Positions 6,172 to 13,566 of a stretch of DNA of 18,909 nt are shown one piece after another. Each line of letters opens with the position of its first letter. The stretch's first letter is position 1. Under the pieces are notes generated by a model. That model made no database searches, was not told the DNA's origin, and was given only the letters and a program-made list of their open reading frames with translations. A program made the translations under genes and the position numbers. This DNA comes from an uncultured Oscillospiraceae bacterium (GTDB lineage: Bacteria > Bacillota > Clostridia > Oscillospirales > Acutalibacteraceae). Location of the stretch: the NCBI GenBank assembly GCA_900549755.1, contig URPQ01000036.1, positions 1 to 18,909 of the forward strand, in the 5' to 3' direction.

Positions 6172-6609
6172 TTATTTGCAGGAGCAGCATCCGCCGTGAC
6201 ATTCTGCGCAATCGGGCAGTCCCTCGGGCTTTTCAAGCTCGGGGTGACGGTTGTAATAATCAAACAGCGCCGCCTTTACTGCTTCCTCCGCCAAAACAGA
6301 GCAATGTATCTTGTGCGCCGGCAGACCGTCGAGCGCCTCTACAACCGCCTTGTTTGAGAGCTTTAACGCCTCTGTTACGGGCTTGCCCTTTATCATTTCG
6401 GTCGCCATTGAGCTGGTTGCAATAGCCGAGCCGCAGCCGAATGTATTGAATTTAACGTCGGTAATAATGCCGTCGTCAATTTTCAAATACATTTTCATTA
6501 TATCGCCGCATTTCGCGTTGCCCACCTCGCCCACTGCGTCGGCATTTTCAATTGTGCCGAGGTTGCGCGGGTTTCTGAAATGATCCATTACCTTTTCACT
6601 GTATAACAT
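6172..6609 (-). CDS. nifU: Iron-sulfur cluster assembly scaffold NifU/IscU
   Basis: This scaffold receives sulfur from NifS and builds [2Fe-2S]/[4Fe-4S] clusters for transfer. The start is the ATG giving MLYSEKVMDHF; in-frame codons further upstream lie within nifS and do not resemble the family. The 145 residues carry all three cluster Cys: GNAKCGD (Cys34, with the Asp36 typical of IscU), TFGCGSAIATSS (Cys59) and KIHCSVLAEEAVKAA (Cys103). The protein ends in an extra Cys-rich tail, DCAECHGGCCSCK (Cys134, 137, 141, 142, 144), beyond the usual IscU core. The gene overlaps the end of nifS by 14 bases, indicating coupling. It is a single-domain NifU, without the ferredoxin and Nfu domains of nitrogen-fixing NifU. 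Confidence 0.95.
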   Translation of the reverse strand: MLYSEKVMDHFRNPRNLGTIENADAVGEVGNAKCGDIMKMYLKIDDGIITDVKFNTFGCGSAIATSSMATEMIKGKPVTEALKLSNKAVVEALDGLPAHKIHCSVLAEEAVKAALFDYYNRHPELEKPEGLPDCAECHGGCCSCK

Positions 6610-7786
6610 ATTGCTTCTTCCCTTCTTGTAAATCTTTCCAAACAGGCGACATTGAACGTAAATATTCAACCACCTGCGGAACCTCCTTTATAATATGCCC
6701 TGCTTCCGCCTCGGTATTGTATTCCGAAAGCGAAATTCTGAGCGACCCGTGCGCTACCTCGTGCGGCAACCCCAGCGCCAGCAAAACATGGCTCGGGTCA
6801 AGCGAGCCCGATGTGCAGGCAGAGCCTGACGATGCGGAAATACCCCTGTCGTCAAGCAACAGCAAGAGTGATTCGCCCTCAATTCCTTCAAAGCACATAT
6901 TAAGCGTGCCCGCAAGCCCTCTGCTTATATCGCCGTTTATTTTTGAATGAGGAATATGCGACAGCCCCTCGGCTATTTTATCACGCAGCGCTTTCACATA
7001 TTCAAAGTTTTTATCAAGGTTTTCGATTGCGTATTTCAGTGCCGCCGCCATACCCACTATTGCGGGCACGTTCTCTGTTCCTGCGCGTTTGCCGCGCTCC
7101 TGCGCGCCGCCCTCAATAATAGTATACAGCTTAATGCCCTTTTTGGCGTAAAGCACGCCGGCACCTTTCGGTCCGTGGAATTTATGTGCCGAAAGTGAAA
7201 GCATATCAATATTCTGCTCTTTAACGTCTATTTTAATATGCCCCGCCGCCTGAACTGCGTCGGTGTGGAAAAGCACGCCCTTTTTATGACATACCTCGCC
7301 TATTTCGCGGATAGGCTGAACAGTGCCTATTTCGTTATTTGCAAACATTATGGTAACAAGCGCCGTATCTTCCCTTATTGCGTTTTCAAGCTCATCAACA
7401 CGCACAAAGCCGTCTGAATGAACGGGTAATAAAGTTACCTCAAATCCCTGTTTTTCAAGCTTTTCAAGCGTGTGTAAAACGGCGTGATGCTCAAAAGCAG
7501 AGGATATTATGTGCTTTTTACCCTTTGCCGCGCCCAAATACGCGCCTGTGAGTATAGCCTGATTATCAGCCTCACTCCCGCCCGAGGTAAATGTAATTTC
7601 CTTCATATCGCAATTAAGGCATTTTGCAACCGTCTCGCGTGCGGAATACAAAGCCTCCTGCGATAACTGACCTAACGTATAAAGGCTTGACGGGTTGCCG
7701 TAAAGCTCCTTAAAATACGGAGCCATAGCGTCAAAAGCCGTATCGCTTATTCTGGTTGTTGCGGCATTATCCGCGTAAACTTTCAT
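6596..7786 (-). CDS. nifS: Cysteine desulfurase NifS/IscS
   Basis: This PLP enzyme converts cysteine to alanine and passes the persulfide sulfur to the NifU scaffold. The 396-residue length is normal. Features in order are YADNAATT at the N-terminus, the TSGGSEADN cofactor loop (68-75), His101 in FEHHAVL, HTDAVQAAG with Asp176, SLSAHKFHGPKG with PLP-binding Lys202, the RAGTEN motif, and the mobile catalytic loop SSGSACTSGSLDPSHVL with Cys324. The long loop and its sequence place it in the NifS/IscS group rather than the SufS group. It starts the unit driven by the promoter with the dyad and overlaps nifU. The pair most likely makes up the housekeeping Fe-S assembly system or one of two such systems. 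Confidence 0.96.
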   Translation of the reverse strand: MKVYADNAATTRISDTAFDAMAPYFKELYGNPSSLYTLGQLSQEALYSARETVAKCLNCDMKEITFTSGGSEADNQAILTGAYLGAAKGKKHIISSAFEHHAVLHTLEKLEKQGFEVTLLPVHSDGFVRVDELENAIREDTALVTIMFANNEIGTVQPIREIGEVCHKKGVLFHTDAVQAAGHIKIDVKEQNIDMLSLSAHKFHGPKGAGVLYAKKGIKLYTIIEGGAQERGKRAGTENVPAIVGMAAALKYAIENLDKNFEYVKALRDKIAEGLSHIPHSKINGDISRGLAGTLNMCFEGIEGESLLLLLDDRGISASSGSACTSGSLDPSHVLLALGLPHEVAHGSLRISLSEYNTEAEAGHIIKEVPQVVEYLRSMSPVWKDLQEGKKQYVIQ

Positions 7787-7819
7787 TTATCGCTCACTTC
7801 CCTTTTTCTTTGTGACTTT

Positions 7820-7848
7820 ATTCTAACATATAATTCCTACAAAGTCAA
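7820..7848 (-). promoter_or_regulatory. Sigma-A promoter of nifS-nifU
   Basis: On the minus strand TTGACT (7843-7848), a 17-base spacer and TAGAAT (7820-7825) lie 34 bases before the nifS ATG. This makes nifSU a separately controlled unit although it follows iscR. Confidence 0.8.
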
Positions 7849-7856
7849 TAGGAATT
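7832..7856. promoter_or_regulatory. Perfect dyad operator overlapping the nifS promoter, likely IscR-type site
   Basis: AATTCCTA (7832-7839) and TAGGAATT (7849-7856) form a perfect 8-bp inverted repeat with a 9-base spacer. The -35 hexamer lies wholly inside the spacer and one arm lies in the -35/-10 gap, so a bound dimer would block RNA polymerase. The neighbouring gene encodes an Rrf2-family regulator, a family known to bind dyads of about 25 bp. Assignment to that protein is inference. Confidence 0.7.
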
Positions 7857-7899
7857 TAAAAAACACTGATTTTTATGCAACATTCCGCTTTATAATATG

Positions 7900-8304
7900 T
7901 TATTCTTTTGAAATCAGGTCGGAAAGTGATACGCTGTCAAGATAGTCATATATAAGCTTATCGAGCTTTTGCCATACGGGCAGCGACGGGCAAAGCCCCG
8001 AGCGCTTACATTCCTCACCCTTTGTAAGGCAGGCGCAGTTTACGGGCACAAGCCCGCCCTCGGTCACCTCTAATATCTCGCGGGCGGTGTATTCCTCGGG
8101 CTTGCGGTTCAGCCTATAGCCGCCGCTTTTGCCGCGCTGACTTTCAATAAGCCCCGCGCGCGACAGAGCCGACACAATAGCCTCTAAATATTTAAGTGAA
8201 ATTTCCTGCCGCTTTGCTATGTCGGAAAGTGGAACAGTCTCGCCTATATGCTCGGCAAGGTCCGCCATAACCCGCATAGCGTAGCGCCCTTTTGTTGAAA
8301 TCAT
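7900..8304 (-). CDS. iscR: Rrf2-family transcriptional regulator, IscR-like
   Basis: This is a winged-helix regulator expected to sense Fe-S status and control nifSU. The start is the ATG giving MISTKGRYAMRVM; a TTG directly before it could also serve, as AAGGA lies 9 bases from TTG and 12 from ATG. The 134 residues show the N-terminal helix-turn-helix (about 27-50, LSDIAKRQEISLKYLEAIVSAL), the wing RGKSGGYRL (58-65), and the cluster loop NCACLTKGEECKRSGLC with Cys90, 92, 99 and 105. Three of these match the E. coli IscR Cys92/98/104 pattern. The His that completes the ligand set in E. coli IscR is replaced (sequence CPSLPVW). It is 15 bases from the end of the phosphodiesterase gene, so it is probably transcribed with upstream genes. 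CymR-type cysteine control is an alternative, but the Cys loop favours IscR. Confidence 0.88.
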   Translation of the reverse strand: MISTKGRYAMRVMADLAEHIGETVPLSDIAKRQEISLKYLEAIVSALSRAGLIESQRGKSGGYRLNRKPEEYTAREILEVTEGGLVPVNCACLTKGEECKRSGLCPSLPVWQKLDKLIYDYLDSVSLSDLISKE

Positions 8305-8319
8305 CAAATTACATTTTCC

Positions 8320-8856
8320 TTACGGAGTGTATATTTCCCCGTTTTCAAGCCTTTTCCAAAGAAATTCGCCGTTTTCAAGCGTCATATATCCGTGCGGGCT
8401 TTGCTCCTTGGGTATGGAAACAGAGCCGGGGTTTAAATATCTGAAATTGCCCATATCCTTATCCGCCGGAATATGAGTATGCCCGTTTAAAAGTATATCG
8501 TCCTTAGATAAAGGCGGCGGATTATCGCAATTAAACTTATGCCCGTGCGTCGCGTAAATTACGCGGTCGCCAAGCGGAAGAACCGCATAATCGGCAAGAA
8601 TCGGGAAATTCAAAACCATTTGGTCTACCTCTGTATCGCAATTGCCGCGAACGCAGAAAAGCTTTTCCTTTAAGGGGTTCAGCATTGCAATAACCTCTTT
8701 CGGCGCGTAATCGCGCGGCAGGTCGTTGCGCGGACCGTGGTAAAGAATATCCCCGAGCAGGAAAAGCCTGTCGGCTTTTTCCCGCTCTAAAGCTTCAAGC
8801 AGCATCCGGCAGTAATACGCAGAGCCGTGAATATCAGATGCAATAAGTATTTTCAT
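8320..8856 (-). CDS. yfcE: YfcE/MJ0936-family metallophosphodiesterase
   Basis: This is a small calcineurin-like phosphoesterase of 178 residues, the family length. All metal-binding motifs are present in order: SDIHGS (Asp8, His10), GDILYHGPRND (Asp36), RGNCD (Asn72), ATHGHKF (His104) and NGHTHIP (His126, His128), followed by LNPGSVSIPK. E. coli YfcE and its archaeal homologue hydrolyse phosphodiesters such as bis-pNPP in vitro; the physiological substrate is not established. It is cytoplasmic, with no signal peptide. It sits 4 bases after uppP and 15 before iscR, so it is very likely co-transcribed with both; no functional link is evident. Confidence 0.9.
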   Translation of the reverse strand: MKILIASDIHGSAYYCRMLLEALEREKADRLFLLGDILYHGPRNDLPRDYAPKEVIAMLNPLKEKLFCVRGNCDTEVDQMVLNFPILADYAVLPLGDRVIYATHGHKFNCDNPPPLSKDDILLNGHTHIPADKDMGNFRYLNPGSVSIPKEQSPHGYMTLENGEFLWKRLENGEIYTP

Positions 8857-8860
8857 AAAA

Positions 8861-9706
8861 TCAACCCGCTATAAGAAAATATGCTATAACTATTACGCCG
8901 AGCGCTATGCGGTAGTAACCGAACAGCGAGAAATCGTGGCGGCGAACATAGCTTATAAGGAATTTTATTGCGATAACCGACACAATAAACGAGGTGAGCG
9001 TTCCCACAGCCAAAACGGCAAGCTCCATGCCTGTAAACGTAAAGCCGAATTTTAAAAGCTTTATAAGGCTTGCGCCGAACATAACGGGAACTGCAAGAAA
9101 GAAGCTGAACTCAGCCCCCGCAACGCGCGAAACGCCGAGAATCATAGCGCCCAAAATGGTGGAGCCGCTGCGCGAAGTGCCCGGAATTAAGGAAAGCGCC
9201 TGAAAGCAGCCTATTAAAAGCGCGGTTTTATAGGAAAGCTCGGGTATGCTGTTTACCTTAGGTTTGCGGCTTTTGTTTATTTTTTCTATTACGATAAACA
9301 AAACACCGTAAGCTATAAGCGCAGCGGAAACCACCTGCCAGTTGTGAAAATGCTTTTCAAAATAATTATCAAACGGAATACCGACGATTGCCGCCGGCAG
9401 CATTGCCGCAATTACCTTGAACCACATATCCATAACGTCCTTTTTAATTAAGCCGTTACCCTTTGTTATGTAGTTATAGCCCTTAGTTTTATCGGCGGTA
9501 AAGGGCCACATTTTGTTCCAGAAAATAACCACCACGGCAAGTATTGCACCGAGCTGAATAACAACGTTGAACATCTCCATAAATTCATCCGTCATTCCGA
9601 GCTTTATAAACTCGTCGGCAATAATAAGATGTCCCGTGCTGCTTATAGGCAGCCACTCGGTAATACCCTCAATAATTCCTAAAATAATTGACTTAATAAT
9701 ATCCAT
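8861..9706 (-). CDS. uppP: Undecaprenyl-diphosphate phosphatase UppP (BacA)
   Basis: This integral membrane enzyme dephosphorylates undecaprenyl diphosphate to recycle the lipid carrier for peptidoglycan and other envelope polymers; overexpression in other bacteria gives bacitracin resistance. The 281 residues (E. coli 273) contain both signature regions: GIIEGITEWLPISSTGHL near the N-terminus (10-27, with Glu13 and Glu17) and LIPGTSRSGSTI (173-184) with the catalytic-region Ser and Arg. About seven to eight hydrophobic segments are visible. The start ATG follows GGGGG by 4 bases. It lies 32 bases after glgA with no terminator between, so the glycogen operon probably reads into it. Confidence 0.95.
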   Translation of the reverse strand: MDIIKSIILGIIEGITEWLPISSTGHLIIADEFIKLGMTDEFMEMFNVVIQLGAILAVVVIFWNKMWPFTADKTKGYNYITKGNGLIKKDVMDMWFKVIAAMLPAAIVGIPFDNYFEKHFHNWQVVSAALIAYGVLFIVIEKINKSRKPKVNSIPELSYKTALLIGCFQALSLIPGTSRSGSTILGAMILGVSRVAGAEFSFFLAVPVMFGASLIKLLKFGFTFTGMELAVLAVGTLTSFIVSVIAIKFLISYVRRHDFSLFGYYRIALGVIVIAYFLIAG

Positions 9707-9738
9707 AATTCCCCCAAAGCACCGGTTATAATATCAGT

Positions 9739-11157
9739 TCACTTGCCCGCAAGCTCCTTATATAACCTGATATACGCATTTGCGGAAACGCCCCAGCTGT
9801 TATCGCACCGCATACCTCTTTTGCGCAGGATATCCCATCCCGCCTTATCATCGTAGCCTGCAAGTGCGCGCCAGACAGTGTTTTCCATATCGTGCGCGTT
9901 ATAGTTTTTAAAGGTAAAGCCGTTGCCCTCGCCGTTGCCGCTGTCGGATACGGTATCGTTAAGCCCGCCTGTTTCCCGCACTATCGGCACCGTGCCGTAG
10001 CGCAGAGCCACCATTTGCGCAAGTCCGCACGGCTCTGTTTGGCTGGGCATCAGGAACATATCCGCTCCTGCATATATTTTATGCGCAAGCTGCGGGTTAA
10101 AGCCCAATTTCAGCGCGACCTTATCGGGGTGATTTTGCGCAGCGTTATGGAAAAATGTTTCAAATTCCCACTCGCCAGAGCCTAAAATGACGAATTTTAA
10201 ATCCGCCTTTAAAAGCTCCTCAAAAACGCACTTAACAAGGTCAAGCCCCTTGTGCTTTACAAGGCGCGTTACAATACCTATAACGGGCGCATCGGTTTCG
10301 GGCAAGCCCATTTCCTTTAAAAGCATTTTCTTATTATAAGCCTTATTTTTCAGTTCGTCAACAGAATAATTTTTATAAATCAAATTATCTCTTTCGGGGT
10401 TGTAAACATCATAGTCAATTCCGTTTACAATGCCCGTAAGCTTATAGGTAAACTGCTTTAAAATATTATCAAGCCCGTTTGAATAGTAAGGCTCTAATAT
10501 TTCACGCGCATAGGTGGGAGATACAGTGGTAACCTTATCGGCGCACTGTATTGCGCCCTTCATAAGATTAACGCAGCCGTCGTACTCAACAAGGCTTTCC
10601 GATTCATACGGCAGCCCTAAAACGTCGCCCGTAAGCTCGTGACCGTATTTACCCTGATACTGTATGTTGTGAATTGTGAAAACGGTTTTTATATTGCGGT
10701 ATAAATCGTTATCGCGGTATATCGTATCAAGATACACGGGCACCATAGCGGTCTGCCAGTCGTTGCAGTGTATAATATCGGGTGTAAAGCCTATGTGAGG
10801 TATAATATCAAGCACCGCGCGGGAGAAGAACGCAAAGCGCTCGGCGTCGTCGTAATGTCCGTAAAGCCCGTCGCGCTTGAAATAATACTGGTTATCTATA
10901 AAGTAGTAAATAACGCCGTCCATATGGGCTTCAAATATTCCGCAATACTGCCGCCGCCATGCAACCGACACGGTTATGCTGCAAATAAAATTCATTTTTT
11001 CGCGCAGCTCATCGGGAATACAGCTGTAAAGCGGCATAACTATCCGGCAGCCCACAAGCCTTTTTCTGAGCGCCTTGGGCAGTGCGCCGGCAACGTCCGC
11101 CAGTCCCCCTGACATTGCAAATGGATAAGCCTCGCTTGAAGCAAATAATACTTTCAT
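9739..11157 (-). CDS. glgA: Glycogen synthase GlgA (ADP-glucose type, GT5)
   Basis: GlgA extends alpha-1,4-glucan chains using ADP-glucose. The 472 residues match the bacterial family (E. coli 477). Family features are the VLFASSEAYPF N-terminus, GGLADVAGALPKAL (17-30), HCNDWQTAM, the FTIHNIQYQG segment, VSPTYAREI, NGIDYDVYNP, GIVTRLVKHKGLDL, MPSQTEPCGLAQM with the conserved EPCGL, and RETGGLNDTV. One residue is unusual: the KTGGL motif, whose Lys15 contacts ADP-glucose in E. coli GlgA, reads AMSGGL, with Met at 15. The EPCG block and the rest of the sites are intact, so activity is still likely. The start follows AGGAG; the gene is 18 bases after glgD and is the last glg gene. Confidence 0.95.
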   Translation of the reverse strand: MKVLFASSEAYPFAMSGGLADVAGALPKALRKRLVGCRIVMPLYSCIPDELREKMNFICSITVSVAWRRQYCGIFEAHMDGVIYYFIDNQYYFKRDGLYGHYDDAERFAFFSRAVLDIIPHIGFTPDIIHCNDWQTAMVPVYLDTIYRDNDLYRNIKTVFTIHNIQYQGKYGHELTGDVLGLPYESESLVEYDGCVNLMKGAIQCADKVTTVSPTYAREILEPYYSNGLDNILKQFTYKLTGIVNGIDYDVYNPERDNLIYKNYSVDELKNKAYNKKMLLKEMGLPETDAPVIGIVTRLVKHKGLDLVKCVFEELLKADLKFVILGSGEWEFETFFHNAAQNHPDKVALKLGFNPQLAHKIYAGADMFLMPSQTEPCGLAQMVALRYGTVPIVRETGGLNDTVSDSGNGEGNGFTFKNYNAHDMENTVWRALAGYDDKAGWDILRKRGMRCDNSWGVSANAYIRLYKELAGK

Positions 11158-11175
11158 TTCTTTCTCCTATCTTTT

Positions 11176-12294
11176 TTAAAGCGCTTGATTTTTCTTTATA
11201 AAGAAGCTCTTGACGGCGGTGCCTTTAAGCACCATACCCGCCCCTACCGAAGCGTTTTTATCGGCAATAACGTTCACAAGCTGCGCGCTCTCGCCTACCG
11301 CGGTTTCCTGCATTAAAATGCAGTTTTCCACAACCGCGTCCTTTTCAACGGTAACGCCCCTGAAAACAATGCTGTTGCGCACCGTGCCGTTTATAACACA
11401 GCCGTCGGCTATAAAGCAGTTTTTAACAACCGCCTTTGTTCCGTAGCGGGTGGGCATATCGTCGCGGGTTTTTGTGAAAATAGGGCGTTCCTTATCAAAA
11501 AGCATAGAGCGAACTTCCTTGTTAAGCAGGTCCATACTCGCCTTATAATAAGCCTCGGTGCTGTCAAGCACGGCGGCGTATGCCTTGTGCTCGTAGCCGT
11601 AAATTCTCAGTTTATCAACCTTTTTTGCCAAAACATCTCTTGCAAAGCTTACCTCGCCCTCATCATGCGCGTCGTTTATAAGGGTGAGCAGCAGCTCGCG
11701 CGAAATAATTATAAGTCCTATGCAAAAATCGGTTTCGTTTTTGCTTTCAATATCAAAGCTCAGCTTGTTTATTCTGCCGCCGCGCCCTATTTCGGGGAAC
11801 ATTGTGTCGGCGCAGTTTACAGGCGGCTTTGCAGAGTGGTACGCTAAAGTAACGTCCGCGCCGTTATCGATATGTTTATCAACCGCGGCGGAAATATCAA
11901 TATTTGAAATAACGTCCGCATTGCATATTACCATATAATCCGCCTTGCAGCGGTCTATATAGTCCCGCGCGCCGTAAAGCGCGTCCACCGTGCCGTGGTA
12001 GCGTTTAACGCCGCTTGTAAGGTAAGGCGGTAAAAGGTACAGCCCGCCGCTTTTGCGGTCTAAATCCCAGTAAACGCCGCTGCCTACGTGGTCCATAAGC
12101 GAGCGGTAGTTTTCCTTTGTAATAATGCCCACGCTCGAAATGCCTGCGTTCACAAGGTTTGAAAGCGGGAAATCTATAAGGCGGTAGCGCGCGCCGAAGG
12201 GTACTGACGCCATTGAGCGCTTTGAAGTCAGCTTTTTAAGCAGATCGTCGTTAATATTTGCGAAAACAAGTCCCGCAACTGCCGATGCTCTCAT
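11176..12294 (-). CDS. glgD: GlgD, glucose-1-phosphate adenylyltransferase regulatory-type subunit
   Basis: GlgD is a GlgC paralogue of Firmicutes that pairs with GlgC and modulates ADP-glucose formation. The 372 residues have the same architecture, a nucleotidyltransferase fold (to about 250) then a left-handed beta-helix repeat region (about 275-365, VVKNCFIADGCVINGTVRNS). It keeps ARYRLIDFPLSN, YWDLDRKSGGLYLLPPY and a GTVDALY segment, but lacks the GGxGxRL loop seen in GlgC (here VFANINDDLLKKL) and the FEEKP and WKDVGT motifs. This loss indicates little or no catalysis of its own. It overlaps the glgC stop by four bases (ATGA), consistent with coupled synthesis of a GlgC-GlgD complex. Confidence 0.94.
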   Translation of the reverse strand: MRASAVAGLVFANINDDLLKKLTSKRSMASVPFGARYRLIDFPLSNLVNAGISSVGIITKENYRSLMDHVGSGVYWDLDRKSGGLYLLPPYLTSGVKRYHGTVDALYGARDYIDRCKADYMVICNADVISNIDISAAVDKHIDNGADVTLAYHSAKPPVNCADTMFPEIGRGGRINKLSFDIESKNETDFCIGLIIISRELLLTLINDAHDEGEVSFARDVLAKKVDKLRIYGYEHKAYAAVLDSTEAYYKASMDLLNKEVRSMLFDKERPIFTKTRDDMPTRYGTKAVVKNCFIADGCVINGTVRNSIVFRGVTVEKDAVVENCILMQETAVGESAQLVNVIADKNASVGAGMVLKGTAVKSFFIKKNQAL

Positions 12295-13505
12295 ATTTTC
12301 TCCCCCTCCTTAACATTTTCGGTAATCATTTTATCGGGGCTAATGACGGCGTTTTTCCCGACCGTCAGGTTATCGCCTATAACGGTAATTCCCCAGTTTT
12401 CGGTGCCTGCCACGGCGGGGTCTGCGCCCACTGCGGCGTTTTCTTCAATCACTGCATTTTCCGCAATTATTGAGTAACGCACCTTTGCACCTTTTTTAAT
12501 AACCGCGCCCGGCATTACAAGAGAGTATTCAACCGTTGCGCCCTCTTCAACCGTAACGTTTTCAAAAAGAATTGAATAGTCAAGCGTTCCGTAAACCTCG
12601 CAGCCGTCGGTTATAAGCGAATTTTCAACCATAGCCGAATCGGATATATACTGCGGCGGCATACCCGTGGTTCTTGAATAAATGCGCCAGTTCTGGTCGG
12701 CTAAATTAAGGTCTATTTTCGGGTTGAGCAAATCAAGGTTTGCTTCCCACAGCGAATTTACAGTGCCTACGTCCTTCCAGTAATCGTCAAACCTGTATAC
12801 CCGCATATTTTCGCCTGCATTAAGCATTGCGGGAATAACGTCCTTGCCGAAATCGTTTGATGACTCGGGGTTCTGCTCGTCCTCGGTAAGGTATTTTTTA
12901 AGCTTATCCCAGCTGAAAACGTAAATACCCATAGACGCTAAGTTGCTTTTCGGGTTTTTCGGCTTTTCTTCAAATTCGTAAATAGTGCCGTCCTCGCGGG
13001 TGTTCATAATTCCGAAACGCGAAGCCTCTTCATGCGGCACTTCAAGCACGGCTATGGTGCAGGCGGCTTTGTTTTCAATATGTTCATTTATCATTTTTGA
13101 GTAATCCATTTTATAAATATGATCGCCCGAGAGCACCAGCACAACCTCGGGGTCGTACCGCTCTATAAATTCAAGGTTTTGATAAATGGCATTTGCGGTG
13201 CCCTTGTACCAGTCGCCGCCCTGCTGACCCCGGTAAGGCGGCAGAATATGCACCCCGCCGTTTGTGCGGTCAAGATCCCACGGCTTGCCCGAGCCTACAT
13301 AATCGTTAAGTTCAAGCGGCTTATACTGGGTAAGTATTCCCACCGTGTCAATTCCGGAATTTGCGCAGTTTGAAAGCGGAAAATCAATTATTCGGTACTT
13401 TCCGCCATAGGGAACGGCAGGCTTGGCTATTTTAGCGGTAAGCACGCCCAACCGACTGCCCTGACCGCCCGCCAAAAGCATTGCAACACATTTTTTGCTG
13501 TTCAA
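12291..13505 (-). CDS. glgC: Glucose-1-phosphate adenylyltransferase GlgC, catalytic subunit
   Basis: GlgC makes ADP-glucose from ATP and glucose-1-phosphate, the committed step of glycogen synthesis. The start is taken as the TTG giving MNSKKCVAMLLAGG: GGGAG (13514-13518) lies 8 bases before it, whereas upstream in-frame TTG codons lack a site and add residues foreign to the family. The 404 residues show LLAGGQGSRLG (10-20), KYRIIDFPLSN, the YKGTANAIYQN segment, catalytic-region SGDHIYKMDY, FEEKPKNPKS for sugar phosphate and YWKDVGTV. A beta-helix with hexapeptide repeats forms the C-terminal third. Catalytic residues are all present, in contrast to GlgD. It lies 61 bases after glgB and overlaps glgD. 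Confidence 0.95.
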   Translation of the reverse strand: MNSKKCVAMLLAGGQGSRLGVLTAKIAKPAVPYGGKYRIIDFPLSNCANSGIDTVGILTQYKPLELNDYVGSGKPWDLDRTNGGVHILPPYRGQQGGDWYKGTANAIYQNLEFIERYDPEVVLVLSGDHIYKMDYSKMINEHIENKAACTIAVLEVPHEEASRFGIMNTREDGTIYEFEEKPKNPKSNLASMGIYVFSWDKLKKYLTEDEQNPESSNDFGKDVIPAMLNAGENMRVYRFDDYWKDVGTVNSLWEANLDLLNPKIDLNLADQNWRIYSRTTGMPPQYISDSAMVENSLITDGCEVYGTLDYSILFENVTVEEGATVEYSLVMPGAVIKKGAKVRYSIIAENAVIEENAAVGADPAVAGTENWGITVIGDNLTVGKNAVISPDKMITENVKEGEKI

Positions 13506-13566
13506 AGATAACACTCCCGTCAACAATATAGTACAAGTTATAAATACTTGCTTTTTTTAAAAAATA

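Noticed and set aside
6610..6669. Longer start for nifU, 20 codons upstream
   Set aside because: The added residues lie inside nifS and do not match the family; MLYSEKVMDHF is the normal N-terminus and has a purine-rich ribosome site.
11176..13505. glgC and glgD as a duplication or assembly error
   Set aside because: They are diverged paralogues with different motif loss, overlap by ATGA, and form a known Firmicutes pair.
13506..13526. Upstream TTG start for glgC
   Set aside because: No ribosome site precedes it and the extra residues are not found in GlgC; the TTG at 13505 has GGGAG at good spacing.
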